A DNA stretch of 64,000 nucleotides from Muribaculaceae bacterium Isolate-036 (Harlan). GTDB lineage: Bacteria > Bacteroidota > Bacteroidia > Bacteroidales > Muribaculaceae. The translations under genes and the position numbers were made by a program. The DNA lies in NCBI GenBank assembly GCA_003833075.1, contig RIAY01000006.1:62001-126000 (forward strand). Reading direction: 5' to 3'. The notes under the pieces are model-generated. The model was not told the DNA's origin. It did not search any database and worked only from the letters and a program-made list of their open reading frames with translations. This document shows positions 42,839 through 52,782 of this stretch, piece after piece. Positions within the stretch are counted from its first letter, which is position 1, and each line of letters begins with the position of its first letter.

Positions 42839-43378
42839 ATGACAGAACCTCTTGACATTATCAAGAAATATTACAAGCCCGGCACACCGCTTTACAAAAC
42901 GCTCGTGATCCACAGCGTCAAAGTAAGAGACAAGGCTTTGGAATGCATAGACCGCAGGGGCATCGAAGTTAACAGAGACTTCGTTGCCTCTGCGGCAATG
43001 CTTCATGACATCGGCATCTTCCGATGCGATGCACCGGATATATTTTGCACCGGAGACCTGCCATACATCTGCCACGGGATAGAAGGACGCAAGATACTTG
43101 AGGCGGAACACCTGCCACGACATGCACTCGTGTGTGAACGGCATACAGGATCCGGACTTACCGTCGAAGACATCATCCGCCAGAACCTCCCGCTTCCACA
43201 CCGCGACATGACCCCTCAGACGCTTGAGGAAAAATTGATATGTTACGCTGATAAATTCTACTCCAAATCCGGAGACATACGCACAGAGAAAAGCTTCGAC
43301 CGAGTGCTCCGCTCCATGGAACGCCACGGTGCCGACACCCTCGCCCGTTTCCTCACCCTCCATTCACTCTTCGGATAA
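42839..43378 (+). CDS. HDIG-type HD domain phosphohydrolase
   Basis: A 179-residue soluble protein with the HD metal motif in AAMLHDIGIFRC and further His/Asp residues (CHGIEGRKI, CERHTGSG, YADKFYSKSG). The family includes nucleotide phosphohydrolases; the substrate here is unknown. It starts 6 bases after ilvE. Confidence 0.85.
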   Translation: MTEPLDIIKKYYKPGTPLYKTLVIHSVKVRDKALECIDRRGIEVNRDFVASAAMLHDIGIFRCDAPDIFCTGDLPYICHGIEGRKILEAEHLPRHALVCERHTGSGLTVEDIIRQNLPLPHRDMTPQTLEEKLICYADKFYSKSGDIRTEKSFDRVLRSMERHGADTLARFLTLHSLFG

Positions 43379-43499
43379 CTTACGTCACGTCAATAACTTC
43401 AACCACTTATAGCAACTACACAACCATCTGTATTAATAGCGGATATACAGACTTACAAAGCATCTGTGAAAGATTTAACACACGGTTTGTGGTGTGATA

Positions 43500-43531
43500 T
43501 TTGGCTGTCTCTTCAAATTTGGCTATCTTTG
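43500..43531 (+). promoter_or_regulatory. Promoter of the lptD-like gene
   Basis: TTTG (43500-43503) and TATCTTTG (43524-43531) are spaced 20 bases. The start is expected near 43538, only about 20 bases before the gene. Confidence 0.75.
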
Positions 43532-43558
43532 CAGCGCTAATTTCGTCCGAACCGCAAT

Positions 43559-46465
43559 GTGGCGACCTTCGTTTCCATTGTTGCATCGTCAGGACTGCCA
43601 ACAACAACTTTGAGACAACTTACACTATATATTGCAATTATCCTTGCTTTAAGTTTCGTCTGGGCGCAAAAGAACACAACTCCGCGCAGAGCGCCACTTA
43701 AAACATCGGCATCCGACACTTTGACAAAGTTGCCGGATAGGATACTCATGCCCGACAGTAACGGGATACTTAAAGACGGAAGGATTGTCCTCCGTGACTC
43801 AATACTTTCAGATCCTGATTCCACAACCTTAAAGCCTATCAACTTACAGGACTCCATATCCCCGCTACAGGGCGCAGACTCCGTACCGGGAGATTCGCTC
43901 GGAGAGCGAAAAGGATTCTCCCGCATAATCAGGGAAAAGGTGGATCTTGACAACGCTCTGAATTTCTCGGCAAAGGATTCTCTCGTGCTGATGGGACAAC
44001 AGAATGCCTACCTTTATGGCGACGGCAACGTGGATTACGGCGAATTTAAACTAAATTCGGCTGAAATACGCATGGAGATGGACAGCTCCACCGTCTATGC
44101 AGCAGGCGTTGTAGACTCTATCGGAGAACTGCAGGGAAATCCTGTTTTCCAACAGGGTAGCGATGAATATGAATCAAAATCCATGAAGTATAACTTCAAG
44201 ACAGAAAGAGGCTATATCACGGATGTGATCACGGAACAGGACGAAGGCTTCCTGCTCGGAAGCCGCGCCAAAAAGAATCCTGACGGCAGTTTCTTCGTGG
44301 AAGACGGAAGATACACCACCTGCGATGACCACGAGCATCCGCACTTCTATTTCCAGCTCACAAGAGCCAAGGTGCGCCCCAAGAAAGATGTGGTGACAGG
44401 ACCCGGATACATGGTGCTCGCAGACGTGCCCCTTCCCCTCGCCCTACCCTTCGGTTATTTCCCTTTCTCCGAAAAATATTCGAGCGGCATAATATTCCCG
44501 TCGTTCGGCGATGACTACAACCGTGGATTCTACCTGCGTGACGGCGGATATTACTTCGCCATCAACGACAACGTGGATCTTGCTCTGCGCGGCGAGATCT
44601 ACACAAAAGGCTCATGGGGCATTTCCGCTCACTCATCTTACGTGAAACGCTACAAGTTCCGCGGTTCGTTCGATATCTCTTTCCTCACCACCATCAGCGG
44701 AGACAAAGGGTCGCCAGATTATTCGAAGATGCAGAACTTCCAGGTCATATGGAGCCACCAGCAGGATGCCAAGGCAAACCCAGCGCTCAATTTCTCGGCA
44801 TCTGTCAACTTCGCCACTTCCGGATATTCGCGCAACGACCTTAATTCATATTACAACCAGAACTTCACGGAAAACACAAAGTCTTCTACGGTCAACGCAA
44901 CCTACCGCCGTCCCGGCTCCAAATGGAGTTTCTCGGCTACGGCAAACATAGCCCAGCGTTCGCAAGACTCCACTCTGGCGGTATCATTCCCGAACCTGAC
45001 GGTCACAATGTCGCAGATAGCACCCTTCAAACGCAAGAAATCCGTGGGTGGCGAGCGATGGTATGAAAAAATCAAGCTCTCATATTCCGGTCAGTTCCAG
45101 AACTCCCTCACAGCCCAGCAGAACGTTTTCTTCAAGAAAAGTCTCATCAAAGACTGGCGCAACGGCATGCGACACTCTGTCCCTGTGAGCGCAACCTTCT
45201 CTATGTTCAATTACATCAACATCTCCCCCTCCATATCCATGAACGACCGAATGTACACGTCAAAAATCCGCCGCCAGTGGGACACACAGGCTTCTCGCGA
45301 GATACAGGACACGATACACGGCTTCTACAATATCTTCGACTTCAACACCTCGCTGGCTTTTGACACTAAAGTCTACGGTTTCTACAAGCCTATGAAGTTC
45401 CTCGGCGACAAGGTCCAGATGATACGTCATGTCATCACCCCCACGCTCTCCTTCAACTGGGCTCCAGACTTCGGAAATCCGATGTGGAAATATTACGATT
45501 TTTATGAATATACAGACCAGGCGGGAAACAACCGTCGCGTCGACTATTCATATTTCTCCCACGGCATATTCGGCGTGCCGGGAAGAGGTAAAAGCGGTTC
45601 GCTCTCTTTCAACCTTTCCAACAACCTTGAGATGAAGGTCAAAGACGAAAACGACTCCACAGGCTCCAGGAAAATATCGCTTATCGAGAATCTGTCGTTA
45701 AGCTCAAGCTATAATTTCGCCGCAGACTCTTTAAGACTCAGTCCGTTGCAGACATCCATAATGCTGAGACTTGTCAAAAACTTCAACCTCAACCTCTCGG
45801 CGACATGGGATCCTTATGTATACAAACTTGACGCAAACGGAAGTCCGAGACAGGTTAACCGTTTCCGCTGGCAAGAGGGGAAGGGTTTCTACAAACTCTC
45901 TTCAACAGGAACTTCTTTCTCATATACTTTCAACAACGACACTTTCAAGCGCAAAAAGAAAGAGGAGAAAGACACATCGGGAACCGACGGAGAAGATGAC
46001 GAACCCACAGAAGAAGACAGCTTCTCAAACCGCGCAGAATCAAGAAGGCGCAACAAGACAGGCGATAACGATGAAAGCAGCGATGCCGACGGATACGCCA
46101 AATGGGACTGCCCGTGGAGTCTTTCGGTGAACTACTCCGTAAGCTACGGATACGGCGAATTTGACAAAGTAAAAATGGACTACAAAGGGAGATGGACGCA
46201 GAACCTCTCTTTCAGCGGCAACATACGCCCCACAAAAAACTGGAACTTCTCATTCTCGGCATCCTATAATTTCGATCTTAAGAAGATAGCCTACATGAAC
46301 TGTTCGGTTTCACGAGACCTCCACTGCTTCACCATGACAGCGTCTTTCGTTCCTATGGGTCCGTATAAATCCTACAACTTCCACATAGCGGTCAAGTCAT
46401 CGTTGCTGAAAGACCTCAAATACGACAAGCGCTCGCAAGGCTCAAACAACATTCGTTGGTATTGA
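43559..46465 (+). CDS. lptD: LPS-assembly protein LptD, Bacteroidetes type
   Basis: A 968-residue outer-membrane barrel that inserts lipopolysaccharide into the outer leaflet. The frame opens with GTG at 43559; a TTG near 43610 would give a tighter signal peptide (LTLYIAIILALSFVWAQ), so the start is uncertain. An OstA/LptA-like beta-jellyroll covers about 130-260 (AYLYGDGNVDYGEFKLNSAE). The LptD barrel follows (LPFGYFPFSEKYSSGIIFPS). An acidic low-complexity insert lies near 800-860. A close GH127 gene follows, 24 bases later. Confidence 0.85.
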   Translation: MATFVSIVASSGLPTTTLRQLTLYIAIILALSFVWAQKNTTPRRAPLKTSASDTLTKLPDRILMPDSNGILKDGRIVLRDSILSDPDSTTLKPINLQDSISPLQGADSVPGDSLGERKGFSRIIREKVDLDNALNFSAKDSLVLMGQQNAYLYGDGNVDYGEFKLNSAEIRMEMDSSTVYAAGVVDSIGELQGNPVFQQGSDEYESKSMKYNFKTERGYITDVITEQDEGFLLGSRAKKNPDGSFFVEDGRYTTCDDHEHPHFYFQLTRAKVRPKKDVVTGPGYMVLADVPLPLALPFGYFPFSEKYSSGIIFPSFGDDYNRGFYLRDGGYYFAINDNVDLALRGEIYTKGSWGISAHSSYVKRYKFRGSFDISFLTTISGDKGSPDYSKMQNFQVIWSHQQDAKANPALNFSASVNFATSGYSRNDLNSYYNQNFTENTKSSTVNATYRRPGSKWSFSATANIAQRSQDSTLAVSFPNLTVTMSQIAPFKRKKSVGGERWYEKIKLSYSGQFQNSLTAQQNVFFKKSLIKDWRNGMRHSVPVSATFSMFNYINISPSISMNDRMYTSKIRRQWDTQASREIQDTIHGFYNIFDFNTSLAFDTKVYGFYKPMKFLGDKVQMIRHVITPTLSFNWAPDFGNPMWKYYDFYEYTDQAGNNRRVDYSYFSHGIFGVPGRGKSGSLSFNLSNNLEMKVKDENDSTGSRKISLIENLSLSSSYNFAADSLRLSPLQTSIMLRLVKNFNLNLSATWDPYVYKLDANGSPRQVNRFRWQEGKGFYKLSSTGTSFSYTFNNDTFKRKKKEEKDTSGTDGEDDEPTEEDSFSNRAESRRRNKTGDNDESSDADGYAKWDCPWSLSVNYSVSYGYGEFDKVKMDYKGRWTQNLSFSGNIRPTKNWNFSFSASYNFDLKKIAYMNCSVSRDLHCFTMTASFVPMGPYKSYNFHIAVKSSLLKDLKYDKRSQGSNNIRWY

Positions 46466-46489
46466 CAATTCACTGTTAACAATATACCC

Positions 46490-48580
46490 ATGAAAAAATT
46501 TCTAACCGCATCCGCGATTCTGGCTGTCGCATTCACAGCCACGGCAAAACTGTCCCCTTCAGCCGACAGCCACGGCTATCCCATCAATCCCGTGTCTTTC
46601 ACCAAGGTGAAGGTCACTGACAGTTTCTGGGGACAGCGGCTGAAAGCCAGCCGCGAGACCACCATCCCGCTCGCTTTTGACAAATGCGAGGAATCAGGAC
46701 GCTACGAAAATTTCAGAAAGGCGACAAATCCTTCCGACGATTACAAGGTCGAAGGATTTTCTTTTGACGACACTGATGTCTACAAGACCATCGAGGGTGC
46801 AAGCTATCTGCTGCAGACATATCCCGACAAACGCCTTGAAAACTATATTGACAGCGTGCTTGCAATCGTGGCGGCTGCGCAGGAGCCTGACGGATATCTC
46901 AACACATGCCGCACCATGAACCCGCGCCATCCTCACCCATGGGCTGGATCAAGACGCTGGGAAAAGGTTGAGGAACTGAGTCATGAGTTCTACAACCTCG
47001 GTCACATGGTCGAGAGTGCCATAGCCCACTATCAGGCAACAGGAAAAAGGAATTTCCTTGATATAGCGATCCGCTATGCCGACTGCGTCTGCCGCGAGAT
47101 CGGCGACGGTCCGGGACAGGTCTGCCGCGTGCCGGGTCATCAGATCGCAGAAATGGCTCTCGCCAGACTTTATCTCGTTACCGGTGAAAAAAAATATCTT
47201 GACCAGGCAAGATATTTCCTCGACAAACGAGGACACACCTCGCGCACCGACAGCTACAGTCAGGCACACAAACCGGTGACGGAACAGAACGAGGCTGTGG
47301 GTCACGCAGTCCGTGCCGCATACATGTATGCCGGCATGGCTGATGTCGCCGCTCTCACAGGCGATTCAGCCTATATAAAGGCAATTGACCGTATCTGGGA
47401 AAACATCACACGTAAGAAATATTATATAACGGGTGGTATCGGAGCCACTCGCCACGGCGAGGCTTTCGGAGCCAACTATGAGCTGCCCAACCACACCGCC
47501 TATTGCGAGACCTGCGCGGCAATAGGCAATGTGTACGTAAACCACCGGCTATTTCTTCTGCACGGTGAGTCAAAGTATTACGATGTACTTGAACGCACTC
47601 TCTACAACGGTCTCATCTCGGGAGTCGCACTTGACGGCGGCAGTTTCTTCTACCCCAACCCTCTCGCTTCATATGGCGACCACGAGCGCAAGCCCTGGTT
47701 CGGATGCGCATGCTGTCCTTCAAACATCTCCAGATTCATCCCCTCGATTCCCGGATATGTATACGCCTCTGAAGGCGATAATCTATATGTGAACCTATTC
47801 ATGTCGAACTCTGCCGATCTGAATGTCGGAGGCAAGGATGTGACCCTTACCCAAACGGCTTCTTATCCTCTTGACGGACACATATACCTTTCAATTGGCA
47901 GAAACAGCAAGGGTGCATTCTCCCTCAAACTGCGAATCCCGGGATGGGTGCGCAACAACCCGGTACCCGGCGACCTCTATTCATATATAGATGGCAAGAC
48001 ACCGGGCTTCAGTGTGATGCTTAACGGCAAAAGCGCAGACGGGGAACTCACCGCCGACGGATATTACACAATCAGCCGCAAATGGAAGAAAGGCGATAGA
48101 GTGGAACTGCATCTCGACATGGAACCGCGCATAGTCAAGGCAAGAGACGAGGTAGAGGCAGACAACAAACTTGTGGCAATAGAACGCGGACCGCTGGTAT
48201 ATTGCGCTGAAGGAGCGGTGACAAACCATTCCGGCAGTCCCTACCCTGCAGCCGGCAACCCCAATGAGGGCAACGGCTTCTTCACCGCTGCCGGCGATGG
48301 TCGCTCAGAAAGCGCGGATGCTTTTGAAAATGATTTCGACATACATTCGGTGATAGTGCCTGCACATCCGGAAATCTCCGCCACTCTCCGTCCGGACAGA
48401 TTCAACGGCATAGTGGAGCTGGCAATCCCCGTACAGGTGATGGATACAGACGCTGACGGACGCATCTCTCTATCCGACAATACGCTCACACTCATACCAT
48501 ATTACGCATGGAGTCATCGCGGCCGTTCATACATGTCCGTATGGATGAAAACAGCGTCACGCCTTTTCAGCAGCAGATAG
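46490..48580 (+). CDS. GH127-family beta-L-arabinofuranosidase
   Basis: A 696-residue exported hydrolase. A signal peptide (about 1-19) precedes the GH127 (DUF1680) alpha/alpha barrel. The cysteine zinc site is visible: HTAYCETCAAIGN, then GCACCPSNISRFI, matching the Glu-Cys-Cys-Cys set of the Bifidobacterium enzyme HypBA1. It is expected to remove L-arabinofuranose from plant or glycoprotein glycans; specificity cannot be read here. It starts 24 bases after lptD, so readthrough is likely, but its role is unrelated. Confidence 0.9.
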   Translation: MKKFLTASAILAVAFTATAKLSPSADSHGYPINPVSFTKVKVTDSFWGQRLKASRETTIPLAFDKCEESGRYENFRKATNPSDDYKVEGFSFDDTDVYKTIEGASYLLQTYPDKRLENYIDSVLAIVAAAQEPDGYLNTCRTMNPRHPHPWAGSRRWEKVEELSHEFYNLGHMVESAIAHYQATGKRNFLDIAIRYADCVCREIGDGPGQVCRVPGHQIAEMALARLYLVTGEKKYLDQARYFLDKRGHTSRTDSYSQAHKPVTEQNEAVGHAVRAAYMYAGMADVAALTGDSAYIKAIDRIWENITRKKYYITGGIGATRHGEAFGANYELPNHTAYCETCAAIGNVYVNHRLFLLHGESKYYDVLERTLYNGLISGVALDGGSFFYPNPLASYGDHERKPWFGCACCPSNISRFIPSIPGYVYASEGDNLYVNLFMSNSADLNVGGKDVTLTQTASYPLDGHIYLSIGRNSKGAFSLKLRIPGWVRNNPVPGDLYSYIDGKTPGFSVMLNGKSADGELTADGYYTISRKWKKGDRVELHLDMEPRIVKARDEVEADNKLVAIERGPLVYCAEGAVTNHSGSPYPAAGNPNEGNGFFTAAGDGRSESADAFENDFDIHSVIVPAHPEISATLRPDRFNGIVELAIPVQVMDTDADGRISLSDNTLTLIPYYAWSHRGRSYMSVWMKTASRLFSSR

Positions 48581-48626
48581 CGGAAAGAAAAAGAATCGAG
48601 ACTGCTGACAGTTGGCGAAAATTCCC

Positions 48627-48657
48627 TTGCATATGTGAGTTTTTTTTAATACCTTTG
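48627..48657 (+). promoter_or_regulatory. Promoter of the coiled-coil/zapA operon
   Basis: TTG (48627-48629) and TACCTTTG (48650-48657) are spaced 20 bases; the start is expected near 48664, about 10 bases before the first gene. Confidence 0.7.
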
Positions 48658-48673
48658 TGGAAATTTGGCATTG

Positions 48674-48967
48674 ATGGCACAATCCCTTCTAAGCGTCCTT
48701 GAGAGGCTGGAGGCTCGTCAGGAAGAGCTCCGCGCTGAAATGGAATCCCTGCGGAAAAGAAACAGGGAGCTGGAAGAGGAAAACGCCGATTTGCGTCGCA
48801 AAGAGGCGGAAGCTCTCGAAATTAGAGACAAAGCCTTGCTTGACGCAGAGTATCTCAGCGTTTCCTACAGATTGGCAGAAAACCCCGACACACTCGTTGA
48901 GACTCGGCGGATCATTGCCGGATTGATCAGAAACATCGACCGATGCATCGAAATGCTCAAGGAATGA
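48674..48967 (+). CDS. Small coiled-coil protein upstream of zapA
   Basis: A 97-residue protein with a long coiled coil (about 8-60: LERLEARQEELRAEMESL) and a short C-terminal helix (IRNIDRCIEML). ATG at 48674 is favoured over in-frame TTG codons upstream. Its stop overlaps the zapA start by 4 bases, so translation is coupled. Its size and coupling to zapA suggest a ZapB-like division partner; this is context only. Confidence 0.75.
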   Translation: MAQSLLSVLERLEARQEELRAEMESLRKRNRELEEENADLRRKEAEALEIRDKALLDAEYLSVSYRLAENPDTLVETRRIIAGLIRNIDRCIEMLKE

Positions 48968-49251
48968 TGAAGGATCAGGATAAGATAAATATGGAAATCA
49001 AAATAGGCGGCGAGCCGATCAGGCTTACCGTCCCGTTCCAGAACCAGGAACTTACCCGAAGCGTTGAAGAGGAAATCAACACACTTTATGCCACATGGCG
49101 CCGCTCTTTCCCGAAACGCTCCGACAAGGGTCTTCTCGCAATGATGGTCTATCAGTATGCATCCCATTATAAGGAGCTGACCGTCAGATATCAGGAAGCT
49201 TTCCTGAAAGCCGAGGAATGTCTCGGCAAGATGGAAGACTTATTGGATTAA
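48964..49251 (+). CDS. zapA: Cell division protein ZapA
   Basis: A 95-residue FtsZ-ring stabiliser. An N-terminal strand-rich head (INMEIKIGGEPIRLTVPFQ) is followed by a helical coiled coil (about 45-95) used for dimer-of-dimer assembly. Starts at 48964 or 48967 are both possible; both overlap the upstream stop. rny lies 151 bases downstream. Confidence 0.88.
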   Translation: MMKDQDKINMEIKIGGEPIRLTVPFQNQELTRSVEEEINTLYATWRRSFPKRSDKGLLAMMVYQYASHYKELTVRYQEAFLKAEECLGKMEDLLD

Positions 49252-49402
49252 AACGTTTTACTCTGTCTCTGTTTTCCCGATTCATACTATTGCGTATTGT
49301 CGGCTGAAATGCCGGAAGGATGTCTTTGATCAGGAAACTGTCAAAAACAGTTTCTGAATGACAACCGATTTATAAACAACTATATAATACAACTACATAC
49401 GC
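49252..49402 (+). other. Structured zapA-rny intergenic region
   Basis: It contains hairpins CGGC-TGAAAT-GCCG and GAAACTG-TCAAAAA-CAGTTTC but no open frame. The position after zapA is where 6S RNA lies in other bacteria (zapA-ssrS); the length is short for 6S and I could not fold a full 6S shape, so this is only a candidate. Confidence 0.25.
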
Positions 49403-50944
49403 ATGGAAACAGCAATATGGATCATAATTGCGGCGGCAGCTGCCATAATAGGTTATGTGGCGGCAGCCGTGATCAGCAAAAAGAACGCCTCCTCCCGCGC
49501 CAACTCTATTCTTGAAGACGCAAACCGCGAGGCAGAGGTGATAAAGGAGAAAAGAATCCTTCAGGCTAAAGAAGAGGAGATGAAAATCCTCGGTGAGGCG
49601 GAACGCAACGCTGGGCAGCGGATGCAGAAAGCGCAGGCGGCGGAAGCCCGCAACAAGCAGCGCGAGATGCAACTCAACCAGCAGCAGAACGAAAACAACC
49701 GCCGCAAGAAGGAACTTGACACTCTCAAGAGCAACCTCGACAACCGCGAGGCTGTGATTGAGTCGCGCCAGAACGAGGTCGAACACCTCCACCGCCAGAT
49801 TACTGACGAACTTGAGCGCATATCCGGACTTTCCGCCGACGAGGCTAAAGAGAAACTCGTGGAGTCGCTGAAGGATGAGGCAAAGACTGCCGCAGCTGGC
49901 TACATCAACGACATCATGGATGACGCACGCATGACCGCTACAAAAGAGGCTAAAAGAATCGTGATACAGTCCATACAGCGTGTAGCCACAGAAGCTGCCG
50001 TCGAGAACTCGGTGACTGTGTTCCACATTGACAACGACGAGATAAAAGGTCGCATAATCGGTCGCGAAGGACGAAACATCCGTGCCCTTGAAGCGGCTAC
50101 CGGCATAGAAATCATTGTCGATGACACCCCCGAGGCTATCGTGCTTTCCGGCTTCGATCCGGTGCGCCGGGAGATTGCACGCCTCGCGCTTCACCAGCTC
50201 GTGGTTGACGGACGCATACATCCGGCACGCATCGAGGAAGTCGTGGCAAAAGTAAAAAAACAGGTAGAAGAGGAGATTATCGAGACCGGGAAACGCACGG
50301 CAATAGACCTCGGCATACATGGTCTTCACCCGGAACTTATCCGCATGGTCGGTAAGATGAAATACCGCTCTTCTTACGGACAGAACCTTCTTCAGCACTC
50401 CCGTGAGACAGCAAACCTCTGCGCCGTCATGGCTTCCGAGCTTGGTCTCAATCCCAAGAAAGCTCGCCGTGCAGGTCTGTTGCATGACATAGGCAAGGTG
50501 CCCGATGACGAGCCGGAACTCCCCCACGCGCTTTTCGGCATGAAGCTTGCAGAAAAATTCAAGGAGAAGCCGGAGATATGCAATGCCATAGGCGCGCATC
50601 ATGAGGAAGTGGAGATGACTTCCCTTCTTGCTCCGATAGTGCAGGTGTGCGACGCCATATCAGGTGCACGCCCCGGTGCACGCCGTGAAATAGTGGAGGC
50701 ATACATCAAACGTCTCAACGACCTTGAGCAACTTGCGCTCTCTTATCCCGGTGTTGTGAAGACATACGCTATCCAGGCAGGCCGCGAGTTGCGAGTGATT
50801 GTAGGCGCTGACAAGATTACTGACGAAGAGACCGAAAAGCTCTCTGCGGAAATCGCCAAAAAGATTCAGGACGAGCTCACATATCCGGGACAGGTGAAAA
50901 TCACCGTTATCCGCGAGACAAGAGCCATCAGTTTTGCAAAATGA
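49403..50944 (+). CDS. rny: Ribonuclease Y
   Basis: A 513-residue membrane-anchored endoribonuclease that starts mRNA decay. An N-terminal helix (about 1-22) anchors it. A coiled coil spans about 25-190, the KH domain about 200-260 ([19 protein letters not shown]) and the HD domain about 325-420 ([19 protein letters not shown]). Length is standard. ricT follows 9 bases later. Confidence 0.96.
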   Translation: METAIWIIIAAAAAIIGYVAAAVISKKNASSRANSILEDANREAEVIKEKRILQAKEEEMKILGEAERNAGQRMQKAQAAEARNKQREMQLNQQQNENNRRKKELDTLKSNLDNREAVIESRQNEVEHLHRQITDELERISGLSADEAKEKLVESLKDEAKTAAAGYINDIMDDARMTATKEAKRIVIQSIQRVATEAAVENSVTVFHIDNDEIKGRIIGREGRNIRALEAATGIEIIVDDTPEAIVLSGFDPVRREIARLALHQLVVDGRIHPARIEEVVAKVKKQVEEEIIETGKRTAIDLGIHGLHPELIRMVGKMKYRSSYGQNLLQHSRETANLCAVMASELGLNPKKARRAGLLHDIGKVPDDEPELPHALFGMKLAEKFKEKPEICNAIGAHHEEVEMTSLLAPIVQVCDAISGARPGARREIVEAYIKRLNDLEQLALSYPGVVKTYAIQAGRELRVIVGADKITDEETEKLSAEIAKKIQDELTYPGQVKITVIRETRAISFAK

Positions 50945-50953
50945 CATTGAGCC

Positions 50954-52225
50954 GTGGAGACAGAGAATAAAAAAAGTTGCTGCGGCAGCCGATGCCCGCG
51001 AGGGAAACTCTTCGCCACCAATTGGCTCGACGGCATATCCTCGGGCAATGATTTCGATGTAGTGGAGGTTGTGTTCAAGAATACCCGCACGGGATTCTAC
51101 ACAAATCCTAACAGGCTCGACCTGAAAATCGGAGACATGGTGGCGGTGGAAGGTGCCCCGGGACATGACGTCGGCAGGGTAAGCATGATCGGACGTCTTG
51201 TGCGCCTTCAGATGAAGAAAGCCAATATCAATTCGGAAACCGAACTGAAGAAGGTTTTTCGCATAGCCACGCAGAACGACCTTGAGAAAGCTGCCGAGGC
51301 TGCCGACCGCGAGGAAGACACGATGATCCGCTCGCGAAAGATTGCCGAAGAGCTTGGGCTCAACATGAAAATCGGAGATGTCGAGTATCAGGGCGACGGC
51401 GGAAAGGCAATATTCTACTACATCGCTGACGAACGCGTTGACTTCCGAAAACTTATCAGGATACTCGCCGACACTTTCAAAGTGCGCATCGAGATGAAAC
51501 AGATCGGTGCGCGACAGGAGGCGGGACGCATCGGAGGCATCGGTCCCTGCGGCCGTCCGCTTTGCTGCTCAAGCTGGATGACTCACTTCGTGTCGGTAGG
51601 CACCGGTGCGGCAAGGGTGCAGGATCTTTCAATGAACCCACAGAAACTTGCCGGACAATGCGCCAAACTCAAATGCTGCCTGAATTTTGAAATAGATTCC
51701 TACAGCGAGGCGCAGAAGAAACTCCCGCCGAAAGATATCACTCTTGAGACCAAAGACGGTACGTACTATTATTTCAAGCCGGACATACTCGCCCGCAAGA
51801 TAACATATTCTACCGACAAGTCGATACCGGCGAACCTTGTGACAATCGATGCCTCACGGGCTTTCGAGATAATCGCGCTCAACCGACAGGGAATCAAGGT
51901 GGACTCTCTTGACGAGGCTGACGACAAGAGCAAGGAGAAACCGGTTTACGTGGATCTTGTGGAGCAGGAAAGCCTTACACGTTTCGACAATTCGAAACGC
52001 AGAAAACGCCGTCGTGCTCCCCAGGATGCAGACAGACAACAGAAAGGAAACGCGCATAAAGGGGGGAATGCCCCGAAACAGGCGGACAAAAACGATAACC
52101 GCCCGAAAAACGCTGAGAAAACCGGCGACAGAAACCGTCAGCCTCGCAACAAGGGAAACCGAAACAACAAAAAAGGGAGACCAGACCAAGCCGGAGCGCA
52201 GACTCAGGCTGAAAACAAAGGATAA
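50954..52225 (+). CDS. ricT: PSP1-domain protein RicT (YaaT family)
   Basis: A 423-residue protein with GTG start at 50954. The PSP1 domain (about 100-260) includes the Cys-rich RIGGIGPCGRPLCCSSW and GQCAKLKCCLNF. In Bacillus, RicT with RicA and RicF forms an Fe-S complex that acts with RNase Y. Here it lies directly after rny, supporting an RNA-decay link. The C-terminal 90 residues are basic and disordered (RRKRRRAPQDADRQQ), a Bacteroidetes extension. RicA and RicF are not seen. Confidence 0.9.
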   Translation: METENKKSCCGSRCPRGKLFATNWLDGISSGNDFDVVEVVFKNTRTGFYTNPNRLDLKIGDMVAVEGAPGHDVGRVSMIGRLVRLQMKKANINSETELKKVFRIATQNDLEKAAEAADREEDTMIRSRKIAEELGLNMKIGDVEYQGDGGKAIFYYIADERVDFRKLIRILADTFKVRIEMKQIGARQEAGRIGGIGPCGRPLCCSSWMTHFVSVGTGAARVQDLSMNPQKLAGQCAKLKCCLNFEIDSYSEAQKKLPPKDITLETKDGTYYYFKPDILARKITYSTDKSIPANLVTIDASRAFEIIALNRQGIKVDSLDEADDKSKEKPVYVDLVEQESLTRFDNSKRRKRRRAPQDADRQQKGNAHKGGNAPKQADKNDNRPKNAEKTGDRNRQPRNKGNRNNKKGRPDQAGAQTQAENKG

Positions 52226-52237
52226 CACCGCGCAAGA

Positions 52238-52777
52238 ATGAGGGTATACAACCGCGCAAGAAACATATGTGTCTTTTCTATGGCATGCCTGATTCTACTC
52301 TGCGGCTCATGCCGCAGAGTAGATGACGTGGTGTATGCCGATTTCGCCACTTTCGACCGCGAAGGGTGGGATCCGGTATGTGTCATTCCATTCTTCCCAT
52401 GGCCAATGGATTCCGTGCTCTCTCCTGCCGACCGCTTCGACCTTATACTTACACTCAGATATTCTCCGGCAGACGCTTCCTCCGTAATTCCTCTTGAAAT
52501 AACCGAGGAAGACGAAAACGGGGAAATTGAAACTCGCCAAGTCTCGGTGCGCCTACGCGATAAGGATGGGAAACCATTGGGGCATAAAAGCGTTTATCTA
52601 TATGAAGTGTCCGATACCTTGAGAAGGAATTTCGCGCTTACCGACGGATACATTGTAGGCATCACCTCACTCTCCCCTCTCGAAAACACTCGGGGTCTGC
52701 GCAACATAGGGCTTTCACTTTCGCTTCACGGCAACCGGCGCCCTTCGCTCTTTCCCCCTCTTTTCTCTAAACAATAG
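52238..52777 (+). CDS. gldH: GldH-like lipoprotein
   Basis: A 179-residue lipoprotein (MACLILLCGSCRRVDD, lipidated Cys near 25). The mature domain is beta-rich (FDREGWDPVCVIPFFPW, RFDLILTLRY) and resembles GldH, first found in gliding Bacteroidetes but widely present in non-gliding Bacteroidales. The order ricT-gldH is common in the phylum. The rest of the Gld set is absent here, so a gliding role is not implied. Confidence 0.75.
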   Translation: MRVYNRARNICVFSMACLILLCGSCRRVDDVVYADFATFDREGWDPVCVIPFFPWPMDSVLSPADRFDLILTLRYSPADASSVIPLEITEEDENGEIETRQVSVRLRDKDGKPLGHKSVYLYEVSDTLRRNFALTDGYIVGITSLSPLENTRGLRNIGLSLSLHGNRRPSLFPPLFSKQ

Positions 52778-52782
52778 ACATT

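Noticed and set aside
49370..50602. 410-codon open frame on the minus strand over rny
   Set aside because: It is antisense to a clear RNase Y gene, has low-quality composition rich in Cys, His and Phe, and matches nothing. Long antisense frames are expected in this codon usage.
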